A stretch of DNA of 64,000 nucleotides, taken from assembly GCA_937931165.1 (NCBI GenBank), contig CALHCI010000053.1, positions 1 to 64,000 of the forward strand, in the 5' to 3' direction. Source of the stretch: an uncultured Granulosicoccaceae bacterium (GTDB lineage: Bacteria; Pseudomonadota; Gammaproteobacteria; Granulosicoccales; Granulosicoccaceae). Every line of letters begins with the position of its first letter. The stretch's first letter is position 1. Under the pieces are notes generated by a model. That model ran no database searches. It had not been told where the DNA came from and saw only the letters and a list, made by a program, of their open reading frames with translations. Below are positions 24,841 through 32,770 of this stretch, one piece after another. Position numbers and translations under genes: made by a program.

Positions 24841-24849
24841 TTATCCACA
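24841..24849 (+). promoter_or_regulatory. DnaA-box consensus (TTATCCACA), second copy
   Basis: Perfect match to TTATCCACA in the same orientation as the copy at 23837-23845. It lies just past the terminator of the lysine-rich gene and 20 bases from the 3' end of the moeA copy 2 gene. Confidence 0.45.
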
Positions 24850-24868
24850 GGCTGTTGTGGCGTAAAAG

Positions 24869-26116
24869 TTATTTCTGTAGCCCCGGTATGGTATCGAACA
24901 GCATTACATTTACCATCTCACCGGTTTTTGCACCTGTTGATTGTGCTTCCAGACAGATAAAGCAATTAGCCTCTCCCATCGAGTGCAGTACGTGGGAGTC
25001 TTGCAGACCAGTGGTCGTTACCTGTGCACTGCCTTTCGAATCTATGCTGTACCTGCCTCGCTGAAATTCAAATCTTCCCGCTTCTTTTTGAAGCGTGGTT
25101 TGGCAGTTTGCCCGGATAATTGGTGGTGCGTTGTATTCGGCCCCTTCAAAAGCACCGACAGCAGGGATAACAAACTGGGCGCATGTGACCATGCTGGATA
25201 CCGGGTTACCGGGTAGTCCGAAGTAGTAAGCACCGGATTTCAGCTTGCCGGTCACCATCGGTTTACCGGGTTTCATCGCAACTTTCCAGAACTGTAGTGT
25301 GCCGTTTGCTTCCAGCGTTGCTTTGACATAATCGGCTTCACCAACGGAAACGCCACCGCTTGATAACAGGAAGTCGTAGTTCTTCTGATGATTCAGCAGC
25401 AGCTGCTGAATATCTGCTTTGCTATCTCTTGCGATTCCCAGATCATCAGCCTGAAACCCTGCGCGACGAAGCATTGTACAGATAGATATCCGGTTGCTGT
25501 CGTAGATGGCGCCATCGGACAGTGTCTGACCTGGCTCGCAGAGTTCATCTCCTGTTGAAAATACGCCTATCTTCGCCTGTCTGAATACTTCGATGGTATT
25601 AGCACCCTGCGCTGCCAGTAAGCCAAGATGTGCCGGTTTTAGTCTGGTGTTAGCTGCGATGACTATTGAGCCCTGAGTGACATCATCGCCGACATTGCGA
25701 ATGTACTGGTGTTGTTCGGGGGGCTTGTTAATCACCATGGTGTCGTCGGTTTGTGTTGTGTTTTCGACGATCACGATGGTGTCGGTGTCGGGTGGCACCA
25801 TCGCACCGGTGGTTATTTTTATGGTGTGTTGCAGGGGGACTTCACCCTCAAAGGGATGTCCGGCCAGTGAGCTGCCGGCAACTTTAAATGTGCTGCTTAA
25901 TTGATAATCTCTCCAGCGAATTGCGTAGCCATCCATAGCTGAATTTCTAAACGGAGGGATAGAAATAGCAGCGGGAAACGCTTTTGCGGTAATTCTGCCA
26001 AGGGCTTCACTTAAAGGGATCTGTTCAGTGTCGATCGGGGGCGGAATGGCTGCAATCACGGCGGCTCTGGCTTCGTCTACGGTATAAACGTGCGCAGTAT
26101 TCGAGGATTGATTCAT
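24869..26116 (-). CDS. moeA: Molybdopterin molybdenumtransferase, copy 2
   Basis: A second MoeA of 415 residues, with PPFRNSAMDGYAIRW (residues 59-73), IKITTGAMVPPDTDTIV, GVFSTGDEL, YDSNRISICTMLRRAGF, LLSSGGVSVGEADYV and YFGLPGNPVSSMVTC. All family motifs are present, so it looks active. It differs at many positions from copy 1 at 8196-9491, so the pair is not a recent duplication. In some organisms two MoeA paralogs serve molybdenum and tungsten, or separate enzyme sets; which applies here is not visible. It stands alone, divergent from xerD. Confidence 0.95.
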   Translation of the reverse strand: MNQSSNTAHVYTVDEARAAVIAAIPPPIDTEQIPLSEALGRITAKAFPAAISIPPFRNSAMDGYAIRWRDYQLSSTFKVAGSSLAGHPFEGEVPLQHTIKITTGAMVPPDTDTIVIVENTTQTDDTMVINKPPEQHQYIRNVGDDVTQGSIVIAANTRLKPAHLGLLAAQGANTIEVFRQAKIGVFSTGDELCEPGQTLSDGAIYDSNRISICTMLRRAGFQADDLGIARDSKADIQQLLLNHQKNYDFLLSSGGVSVGEADYVKATLEANGTLQFWKVAMKPGKPMVTGKLKSGAYYFGLPGNPVSSMVTCAQFVIPAVGAFEGAEYNAPPIIRANCQTTLQKEAGRFEFQRGRYSIDSKGSAQVTTTGLQDSHVLHSMGEANCFICLEAQSTGAKTGEMVNVMLFDTIPGLQK

Positions 26117-26174
26117 GCGGGCCTGGCCTGATTAGCTGTGTTACGTGCAATGGTATTAGAACTCTATTTAGGCA

Positions 26175-26180
26175 ATTATA
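26175..26180 (-). promoter_or_regulatory. Possible -10 element of moeA copy 2
   Basis: On the minus strand 26180-26175 reads TATAAT, 59 bases before the moeA copy 2 start. I see no good -35 at the right distance, so this is only a candidate. Confidence 0.3.
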
Positions 26181-26250
26181 CCTTTAGATTTCTGTTCCCA
26201 CTGATTCCTGTTCAAGACTTCCTCTTCATTGTGTTACTGAAAAATTCTCG

Positions 26251-27180
26251 ATGAGCGCAACTGCTACAAAGACAAAAAATGCAACGCAGGCAAATCATGC
26301 GCTAATTGAGCAGTTTCGTGATTATCTCTGGCTTGAACGAGGCTTAAGCGACAACACTATCTCGTCTTATACCAGTGATCTGAAATTGTTTGCGAACTGG
26401 CTGACCGAACATAGCCAGTCTTTGCAAAAAGCTGCTCCGGAAGATGTGTTGCAGTATCTCGCAAGTCGGGTGCAGTCTGGTATGAGCGCGCGAACCACCG
26501 CACGTCTGTTGTCCAGTCTGAAACGTTTTTACACATTGTTGTGTCGCGAAGGCGTAATAGAAAAAGATCCGACAGCGCTGGTTGATGCACCAAAGACCGG
26601 ACGTTCTTTACCGGTTAGTCTTAGTGAGCCACAGGTTGAATTACTGCTTGCTGCACCGGATCTGTCGACTCCGGAAGGGTTGCGGGATCGAGCCATGCTG
26701 GAGCTCACCTATTCGAGTGGTTTGCGGGTCAGTGAATTGATTTCTCTGGGGCTGGCCCAAGTTAATATTCACTCTGCCGTTATGCGCATCATGGGCAAGG
26801 GCAACAAGGAGAGGTTGTTACCCGTGGGTGATGTCGCGCTGGAGCATCTGGAACAATATCTGCACAGCGCCCGGGATGAACTGCTGAAAGGGCAGGGCAC
26901 TTGCGACAAAATGTTTGTCACACGCAGGGGCGGAGGCCTTACGCGTCAGGCATTCTGGTATCGGGTAAAAAAATATGCTCAATTGGCCGGTATCAGGCAA
27001 TCGTTGTCACCGCATACGCTCAGGCACGCGTTTGCAACACATCTGGTCAACAACGATGCAGACTTGAGGGTGGTTCAATTGCTGCTCGGACACAGCAGTA
27101 TATCAACGACCCAGATTTATACGCATGTTGCCGCTGAGCGGTTAAAATCGTTGCATGCAGAGCATCATCCGAGAGGGTGA
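26251..27180 (+). CDS. xerD: Site-specific tyrosine recombinase XerD
   Basis: XerD acts with XerC at dif to resolve chromosome dimers under FtsK control. The 309-residue protein has an N-terminal SAM-like core-binding domain (HALIEQFRDYLWLERGLSDNT, residues 16-36) and the catalytic residues Arg in SGLRVSEL, the HTLRHAFATHL box, and LLGHSSISTTQIYTH with the nucleophile Tyr. The choice of XerD over XerC rests on the dsbC gene that follows, the same order as xerD-dsbC in E. coli. An N-terminal extension of about 14 Thr/Lys-rich residues is present. Confidence 0.92.
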   Translation: MSATATKTKNATQANHALIEQFRDYLWLERGLSDNTISSYTSDLKLFANWLTEHSQSLQKAAPEDVLQYLASRVQSGMSARTTARLLSSLKRFYTLLCREGVIEKDPTALVDAPKTGRSLPVSLSEPQVELLLAAPDLSTPEGLRDRAMLELTYSSGLRVSELISLGLAQVNIHSAVMRIMGKGNKERLLPVGDVALEHLEQYLHSARDELLKGQGTCDKMFVTRRGGGLTRQAFWYRVKKYAQLAGIRQSLSPHTLRHAFATHLVNNDADLRVVQLLLGHSSISTTQIYTHVAAERLKSLHAEHHPRG

Positions 27181-27347
27181 GTTAGAAATATTATGATGAG
27201 TCACAAACAGCTTTGGCTACTTGACAGTTCTGCACGGGTTGCCGGCAGCAACACAATGAAAGAACTCTGCAACAGGACTGTGGTCCACTAATACGACGCT
27301 GCGCTACACTCTGGCGTGCAAACACCTCATTATCAGGATTCAAACCT

Positions 27348-28109
27348 ATGAAATTCACCAGTAAGATCACGGCAGCAGCGCTGTTTGCAGCCTCTTGCAT
27401 GTTTTCCGGTATGGCAGCAGCGCAGGATCAGCAGGATGCTGAAAAACAACTGCGTGAAGCATTGGCGGAAATGGCGCCGGACCTGCCGGTTACCAGTATT
27501 GCAGAATCAGTCCTGCCAGGTGTTTATGAAGTAGTGAGTAACGCGCAGGTTTACTACCTCTCGCCCAACGGACGTTTTCTGCTTGAAGGCAGCATTATCG
27601 ATTTGCAAAACCAGGTAAACATCAGTGAGCAACGACGTGGCACCTTGCAGCTGTCACTGATCGGAGAAGTGCCTGAAGAACAAATGCTGGTGTTTAACAA
27701 CGAAAATAAAGATGCGGAACGCTGGATCACAGTGTTCACCGATACGGACTGTGGCTTCTGCCAGAAGCTGCATCGCGAGATAGACACAATCACTGAAGCA
27801 GACATCAAAGTTCGCTATCTGTTATTCCCGCGTGCTGGTATCGATTCGAATTCTTCACGGGAGTTGCAGAGTGTCTGGTGTGCGGATGATCAACAGGAAG
27901 CCATGACTATTGCAAAGACTGGCGGTACTGTTGAACCGGCTACCTGTGAAAACCCCATTCAGTCGCACATGGATCTGGCCAGACAAGTCGAGCTTAGAGG
28001 AACACCATTAATCTATCTGGATAGTGGTGCCAAGGTGCCGGGATATCGTCCGGCCAGTGAGTTGATTCAAATGATTCAGGAAAGTGAGCCACTCGCACTT
28101 GGTGAATAA
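27348..28109 (+). CDS. dsbC: Thiol:disulfide isomerase DsbC
   Basis: DsbC is the periplasmic disulfide isomerase kept reduced by DsbD. The 253-residue precursor has a signal peptide (residues 1-25, ending GMAAAQ), an N-terminal dimerisation domain (residues about 30-95), and a thioredoxin-fold catalytic domain with the active site Cys-Gly-Phe-Cys in TDTDCGFCQKLHREI. E. coli DsbC has Cys-Gly-Tyr-Cys, so Phe replaces Tyr. The cis-Pro loop RGTPLIYLDSG is present, and a second Cys pair (ADDQ...CENP region) matches the structural disulfide. It is downstream of xerD. A 15-base tandem repeat covers its stop codon. Confidence 0.93.
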   Translation: MKFTSKITAAALFAASCMFSGMAAAQDQQDAEKQLREALAEMAPDLPVTSIAESVLPGVYEVVSNAQVYYLSPNGRFLLEGSIIDLQNQVNISEQRRGTLQLSLIGEVPEEQMLVFNNENKDAERWITVFTDTDCGFCQKLHREIDTITEADIKVRYLLFPRAGIDSNSSRELQSVWCADDQQEAMTIAKTGGTVEPATCENPIQSHMDLARQVELRGTPLIYLDSGAKVPGYRPASELIQMIQESEPLALGE

Positions 28110-28135
28110 GTTTGCCAGTTATAAGTTTGCCAGTT
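28106..28135 (+). repeat. Perfect 15-base tandem duplication at the dsbC stop
   Basis: ATAAGTTTGCCAGTT occurs at 28106-28120 and again at 28121-28135. The first copy includes the stop codon of dsbC, so the protein is not changed. It looks like a recent replication-slippage event. Confidence 0.85.
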
Positions 28136-28314
28136 AAATAAAGCTGCGTTACCTGCCCGGGCACAGGTTTTCGGCCCGGTGATTCAGAAACTTGTTTTTT
28201 TAAATGATCCTGCAGCGGGTGCACGAGTGCCCGCTCGCCAAAGCTGACAGCAACTGTCCGCTTAAACTCGCCGTCGGGATTGGTCGCAATTTAGATCATG
28301 TTATAATTTGCGTT

Positions 28315-28530
28315 CTAGGCGGGTACATCTGGAAGCAAACTGCTTTTCAGTCGTACAATCATATCTTTCAAGCGGAGTTTGCGTCGCTTTAGACGGCTGA
28401 TGTGCATTTGATCAGTGCCCTGGCCCGCCAGCAGCAACGCAACTTCCTGATCCAGCAACGCATGTTCATTTTCCATTTTTATGAGTAGTTGCCGGCGTTC
28501 CTGCCGTTCTAACTCGTCTATATTGCTCAT
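28315..28530 (-). CDS. DUF465 (YdcH) family small protein
   Basis: This 71-residue protein has the DUF465 signature: an acidic/basic helix MSNIDELERQERRQLLIKMENEHALLDQEV followed by ISRLKRRKLRLKDMI, which is the conserved LKRRKLRLKD core. Such proteins form a helical hairpin or coiled coil; no function is established. It is divergent from truD and sits between dsbC and truD. Confidence 0.85.
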   Translation of the reverse strand: MSNIDELERQERRQLLIKMENEHALLDQEVALLLAGQGTDQMHISRLKRRKLRLKDMIVRLKSSLLPDVPA

Positions 28531-28671
28531 GCATTGTCTCGCCGGGGCGTTGTTTGATCACTATTGTGCGTTTCTGACATTGAATTCGCTTCTTTTGAGC
28601 AATTCGGATGTGGACTTACCGGCATCACAGCCGGACAACCGCTTAATCCAACCCACCGGAACATTGTCGTT

Positions 28672-29748
28672 GTGAATATTACCGCACTCCCTAATACGTG
28701 TCATGACGAACTTCCCAGTGCGCTGATGAAACTGAAGCCTGAAGATTTTTGTGTTGATGAAAAGCTCGGCTTTGAGCCCGAGGGTGAAGGCGAGCATTTG
28801 TGGGTGCAAATCCGTAAAACCGGCCGCAACACCCGTGATGTAGTTGATCTGCTGGCCAAAGGCCTGTCGTTACCCGCCAGAGAAATCGGCACTTCCGGCC
28901 TGAAAGATCGCCATGCAGTGACGACACAATGGATGAGTCTGCCTACTGCAAAACTTACTAACAAAGAGTCGCTGCCCGAGCTAGTGCAGGAACTGCTAAA
29001 CAATGTGCCGGATGTAGAGTGCCTGCGTGCACTGCGTGGCCGCAAGAAGCTTAAAACAGGGACTCACAAATATAACCGGTTCACCATTGTGCTACGTGAG
29101 ATCAGTGATGGCCAATCTGTTATTGAACAACAACTGGCGAGTGTCGCAAAGTCCGGTTTTCCAAACTATTTTGGACCTCAGCGTTTTGGCAGAGGAGGGC
29201 GAAACCTGATACAGGCTCAAGCGTTGTTTGAAGGACGAGCTAAAGTCTCAAAGTTTAAACGTGGCATGTATCTGTCTGCGGCGAGATCTTACCTGTTCAA
29301 CAGTGTACTTGCGCGTCGTGTAGAGCAGGAGAATTGGAATCGGGTGGTGGCTGGTGATAGTTGCATACTTGATGGCAGTAACAGTTTGTTTCAGTGTGAA
29401 ACTGTTGATAGTGAAATCGACAAACGATGTTTGCAAATGGATATACACCCGAGTGGTCCGTTGTATGGCAAAGGCGATTCAAAAGTCACTGGTGACATCT
29501 GGCAACTCGAAGATGAAGTGCTTGGCCATGAAACACTACTTACTGAAGGACTAGAGAAAGCCGGACTAAAATCAGAGCGCCGTGCATTGCGCGCCATTGC
29601 AAAAGACTTACACTGGCAGTGGTTAAACGATACCACGCTGGAATTACAATTTGCTTTGAGCCGCGGGGTATTTGCAACTTCACTTTTGACGGAAATAGTT
29701 TGCGTGCAAGACGCACTTGATCATCAACCTGCAGAGGCTCAACAATGA
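28672..29748 (+). CDS. truD: tRNA pseudouridine(13) synthase
   Basis: TruD converts uridine 13 of tRNA-Glu to pseudouridine. The product from the GTG at 28672 is 358 residues, near the E. coli length. It has KLKPEDFCVDE and GFEPEGEGEH close to the start, the catalytic Asp in GLKDRHAVTTQW (residues 77-88), and NYFGPQRFGRGGRN. An upstream frame is open to 28564, but it would add 36 residues not found in TruD; starting at 28672 matches the E. coli N-terminus. Its stop overlaps the ATG of djlA. Confidence 0.93.
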   Translation: MNITALPNTCHDELPSALMKLKPEDFCVDEKLGFEPEGEGEHLWVQIRKTGRNTRDVVDLLAKGLSLPAREIGTSGLKDRHAVTTQWMSLPTAKLTNKESLPELVQELLNNVPDVECLRALRGRKKLKTGTHKYNRFTIVLREISDGQSVIEQQLASVAKSGFPNYFGPQRFGRGGRNLIQAQALFEGRAKVSKFKRGMYLSAARSYLFNSVLARRVEQENWNRVVAGDSCILDGSNSLFQCETVDSEIDKRCLQMDIHPSGPLYGKGDSKVTGDIWQLEDEVLGHETLLTEGLEKAGLKSERRALRAIAKDLHWQWLNDTTLELQFALSRGVFATSLLTEIVCVQDALDHQPAEAQQ

Positions 29749-30560
29749 ACTGGTGGGGTAAATTACTCGGCGGTGGCTTCGGTTTTTTAATAGGCGGGCC
29801 TATCGGTGCGCTGATCGGTGCTGTGCTTGGGCACAACTTCGATAATGGGCTCAAGCGCATTCAACACGACAGTGAGGAAGACCTTTCTCCGGGTGCCCAG
29901 GAGCGCGTTCAGGCAACCTTTTTTACCGCGACATTTGCCACGATGGGGCATCTGGCAAAGGCAGATGGACACGTCACACCCGATGAAATCAAAATGGCTG
30001 AAAATGTCATGGCGCAAATGCAGTTATCACCCGAGCAACGCAAGGTTGCCATTGATCTGTTTAATCAGGGAAAAAAAGACGACTATGATCTGCAGGCGGT
30101 GGTAGAGCAGTTTCGAATTGAGTGTCGTCGCAGAACCAATCTTATGCGCATGTTTATGGAAATTCAGCTGCATGCGGTGTATGCCGACGGGGCCAGACAT
30201 CCGGCTGAGGAAAAGGTGCTGGAGGAGATTTGCGGTTATCTGAAGTTTCCGAAATTCATGCTGCGGCAGATGGAAATCCTGGTTAAAGCCGGCCTTGATG
30301 CCAACAGAAATCAACAGCGATCTGCCAGTGGACGAACTCCTGCCATGCCGCTGGACAGTGCCTATGAATTGCTCGGGGTGGAGAAAGGTGACGACAAAGC
30401 GGTAGTGAAGCGGGCTTATCGCAAGCTGATGAGCCAGCACCATCCGGATAAGCTGGTGGCCAAAGGTCTGCCACCGGAAATGATCAAAGTGGCGACTGAG
30501 AAAACCCAACACATTAAAGCGGCCTACGAACTTATAAAAGAAGCCAGGGGCTGGAAGTAG
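29745..30560 (+). CDS. djlA: Co-chaperone DjlA
   Basis: DjlA is a membrane-anchored J-domain protein that activates DnaK and affects the Rcs envelope stress pathway in E. coli. The 271-residue product has an N-terminal transmembrane helix with Gly repeats (WGKLLGGGFGFLIGGPIGALIGAVLGHN), a central TerB-like domain (residues about 50-180, with GHLAKADGHVTPDEI), and a C-terminal J domain starting AYELLGVEKGDD with the essential HPD in SQHHPDK. The start overlaps the truD stop by four bases. Confidence 0.94.
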   Translation: MNWWGKLLGGGFGFLIGGPIGALIGAVLGHNFDNGLKRIQHDSEEDLSPGAQERVQATFFTATFATMGHLAKADGHVTPDEIKMAENVMAQMQLSPEQRKVAIDLFNQGKKDDYDLQAVVEQFRIECRRRTNLMRMFMEIQLHAVYADGARHPAEEKVLEEICGYLKFPKFMLRQMEILVKAGLDANRNQQRSASGRTPAMPLDSAYELLGVEKGDDKAVVKRAYRKLMSQHHPDKLVAKGLPPEMIKVATEKTQHIKAAYELIKEARGWK

Positions 30561-30609
30561 TCAGAACTAATGGTTTGGATAGCTGGTAAAAATCGCGTTA
30601 TTTTTAACG

Positions 30610-31131
30610 TTATTGTTCAAGCAGTCTCGGCATCAGCATCACCAGATTGCACGGTCGTGTGCGGTTATCGAGCTGTTCGCTGATGAGTTTTGTCCACGCG
30701 GTTTTACACGCACCAGGTGAGCCGGGCAGTACAAAAATATAAGTCGCGTTTGCAACGCCCGCCAGTGCACGTGATTGCAGCGTGGACGTTTTGATATCTT
30801 CGTAGGAAAGTACCCTGAACATTTCTCCGAACCCCTCGATTTCTTTGTCGAGCAATGGCGAGACTGCTTCAGGCGTGCCATCCCGTCCCGTAACGCCAGT
30901 ACCACCGGTACTCAGCACCACATCAATTTCGGCGTTGGCGATCCAGTCACTGATGCGAGCTCTAATCTGGTATTTGTCGTCTTTGACAATCGCTTTGTCG
31001 GCACATCGGTGGCCGGTTTCTTCAAGCAGAGATACCAGCAGGTGGCCGGATTTGTCATCCGCTTCAGTGCGACTGTCAGAGACGGTCAGGACCGCGATAT
31101 TGAGCGCTTTAAACTCGGGCTTATCAGACAT
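30610..31131 (-). CDS. moaB: Molybdenum cofactor biosynthesis protein B (MoaB/Mog-type)
   Basis: This 173-residue protein has the MoaB/Mog fold: IAVLTVSDSRT at residues 13-23 and VVLSTGGTGVTGRDGTPEAV at 70-89. The family adenylylates molybdopterin before metal insertion by MoeA. It lies alone, convergent with djlA and divergent from rluB. With mobA and two moeA genes it makes four molybdenum cofactor genes scattered over 23 kb; moaA, moaC, moaD and moaE are not in the window. Confidence 0.9.
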   Translation of the reverse strand: MSDKPEFKALNIAVLTVSDSRTEADDKSGHLLVSLLEETGHRCADKAIVKDDKYQIRARISDWIANAEIDVVLSTGGTGVTGRDGTPEAVSPLLDKEIEGFGEMFRVLSYEDIKTSTLQSRALAGVANATYIFVLPGSPGACKTAWTKLISEQLDNRTRPCNLVMLMPRLLEQ

Positions 31132-31243
31132 AAATTCAGCTTATCGTGTTGGCAGTAGAGGACTTGCTTCGCATCCTATCATTGCACTGCCATCATTCAA
31201 CAGCGTGCTGTGCGATAATCCGCTTCCGAACATGTGAGCATTT

Positions 31244-32071
31244 ATGGCAGAAAGAATTCAAAAGTTGCTGGCGCGTGCCGGACTCGGGTCCAGGCGCAAG
31301 CTCGAAGCAGATATTGCTGCCGGTGAGGTCGTGCTCAACGGACGCACTGCAGAGCTTGGCATGAAGGCGGAGTCCGGTGACCGGCTTCGCTACGCTCACA
31401 AGCGCTATCGTGTGGTGACGGCGACTCGTCAGGATTTCAGACTGATTGCCTACCACAAGCCGGTAGGTCGGGTGACCACCCGATCTGACGAGCAGAACCG
31501 GCCTACCGTATTTGAACATCTGCCGCGATTAAAAGGCTCGCGCTGGGTGGCTATTGGCAGGCTTGATATTAATACCAGTGGTCTGTTGTTATTCACTGAC
31601 AACGGTGATCTGGCACACCGGCTGATGCATCCTTCTTCGGAAATAGAACGCGAATATGCCTGCCGTATACGTGGTGTTGTCGATGAAGATCATATTCGCG
31701 AACTGCACAAGGGTGTTGAACTTGACGACGGGCCGGCGCGGTTTCAGCGCTGCTGGTTTGATGGTGGTACTGACAACAATCAATGGTACCGGGTTATTTT
31801 AAGTGAAGGCCGTAATCGTGAAGTGAGGCGGCTTTGGATGGCATTAGGCTATCAGGTCAGCCGACTCACCAGAGTGCGCTACGGCCCGGTAAAATTGCCT
31901 CCGTATTTGCGTGTTGGCAAGTTTGCCGATGTTGATGAACGGCTGGTTGCGGAGCTTAAATCACTGGCGGGATTGCAGGGCAGTAGTGATGCTCAGCTAA
32001 GGCTGATCAATGATGCCGGCACTCGTGGACGCCCGCGCAGCGGTCGCAGACGAGCCCCGGGTCGGCGGTGA
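31244..32071 (+). CDS. rluB: 23S rRNA pseudouridine(2605) synthase
   Basis: RluB modifies U2605 of 23S rRNA. The 275-residue protein has the S4 RNA-binding domain at the start (IQKLLARAGLGSRRKLEADIAAGEVVLNG), the catalytic Asp region RWVAIGRLDINTSGLLL, and GRNREVRRLW, as usual for RluB/RsuA family enzymes. The C-terminus is an Arg-rich tail (GRPRSGRRRAPGRR). The end of the gene and the next 50 bases form a degenerate 12-base repeat array. Confidence 0.92.
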   Translation: MAERIQKLLARAGLGSRRKLEADIAAGEVVLNGRTAELGMKAESGDRLRYAHKRYRVVTATRQDFRLIAYHKPVGRVTTRSDEQNRPTVFEHLPRLKGSRWVAIGRLDINTSGLLLFTDNGDLAHRLMHPSSEIEREYACRIRGVVDEDHIRELHKGVELDDGPARFQRCWFDGGTDNNQWYRVILSEGRNREVRRLWMALGYQVSRLTRVRYGPVKLPPYLRVGKFADVDERLVAELKSLAGLQGSSDAQLRLINDAGTRGRPRSGRRRAPGRR

Positions 32072-32120
32072 TCGCGGCGGTGATCTCGGCGGTGGATCGC
32101 AGTGGTGATCGGGGCGGTTA
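32062..32120 (+). repeat. Degenerate 12-13-base tandem repeat at the rluB stop
   Basis: Five units of the form TCGCGGCGGTGA can be read across 32062-32120, the first ending in the rluB stop. The units differ at two to four positions. Such arrays at rluB 3' ends can add or remove tail residues by slippage. Confidence 0.65.
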
Positions 32121-32273
32121 AGCGCGGTAACAGTAGCGGTGCTCAGTGCACCACAAATATTTATTGATGCCGCTTCACAGTGACAACGGTTATGGTATGA
32201 TCGCCCAGTTGTGCGACCGCGTGCCCGTTTTGGCTCGTCCTAACCAGTAATTGTCTCCCATAAATGTCTCAGT

Positions 32274-32600
32274 ATGACTAAAGAACACGTCTATCGGGTA
32301 CGCTTTATCAACCAGGACAAAATATACGAGCTGTACGCAGCAGATATATTTCAGGGAGAAATGTACGGGTTTGTTGTATTGGAAGGACTGATGTTCAACG
32401 AGCACACAACCGTTGTGGTTGACCCTTCAGAAGAAAAGCTGAAAAGTGAGTTCGAAGGCGTCACACAGACTATAATACCGATGCATGCAATCATCCGTAT
32501 TGATGAAGTAGAAAAACGCGGTACCCCGAAAATTGCAGACGCGGGAAGTAATGTTTCTACATTCCCTCCCATCTACACTCCTAAAGGATCAGGGGCGTAA
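32274..32600 (+). CDS. DUF1820 family protein
   Basis: This 108-residue protein has the DUF1820 core: HVYRVRFINQDKIYELYAADIFQG at the start, FVVLEGLMFNEHTTVVVDPSEEKLKSEF in the middle and HAIIRIDEVEKRGTPKI near residue 85. The family is common in gammaproteobacteria and often sits beside tRNA or RNA-modification genes; its function is not established. Its stop is only eight bases before the tRNA-Ser gene, so both probably share one transcript and one terminator. Confidence 0.85.
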   Translation: MTKEHVYRVRFINQDKIYELYAADIFQGEMYGFVVLEGLMFNEHTTVVVDPSEEKLKSEFEGVTQTIIPMHAIIRIDEVEKRGTPKIADAGSNVSTFPPIYTPKGSGA

Positions 32601-32608
32601 CCGGTTCC

Positions 32609-32699
32609 GGAGAGGTGTCCGAGTGGCTGAAGGAGCACGCCTGGAAAGTGTGTAAACGGTAACCCCGTTTCGAGGGTTCGAAGCCCTCTCTCTCCGCCA
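32609..32699 (+). tRNA. tRNA-Ser (anticodon GGA)
   Basis: The 91-base sequence folds as a class II tRNA with long variable arm. Acceptor GGAGAGG (32609-32615) pairs with TCTCTCC (32689-32695), with G-U at the last pair. The anticodon stem CACGC (32636-32640) pairs with GTGTG around loop CTGGAAA, giving anticodon GGA (32643-32645). The T arm is GAGGG-TTCGAAG-CCCTC. G73 and CCA (32697-32699) are encoded. Confidence 0.97.
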
Positions 32700-32706
32700 A
32701 ATAGGA

Positions 32707-32730
32707 AAGCCCGCAGCAGCGGGCTTTTTT
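32707..32730 (+). terminator. Rho-independent terminator after tRNA-Ser
   Basis: AAGCCCGC at 32707-32714 pairs with GCGGGCTT at 32719-32726 around AGCA, followed by T residues. It ends the DUF1820-tRNA-Ser transcript. Confidence 0.9.
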
Positions 32731-32770
32731 ATTCCGGACGGTTGGCCGCATTGCCACTGTGATTGGCAGG

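Larger units (their letters stand above)
24555..24868. other. Region between the lysine-rich gene and moeA copy 2
   Basis: This 314-base stretch holds the out-of-frame tail (to 24717), a rho-independent terminator (24775-24804) and the second DnaA box (24841-24849). I see no other gene. Confidence 0.6.

Noticed and set aside
23837-24849. Chromosome origin (oriC) suggested by DnaA boxes and AT-rich DNA
   Set aside because: Only two strict boxes in a kilobase, and no dnaA, dnaN, rpmH, mnmG or hemE nearby.
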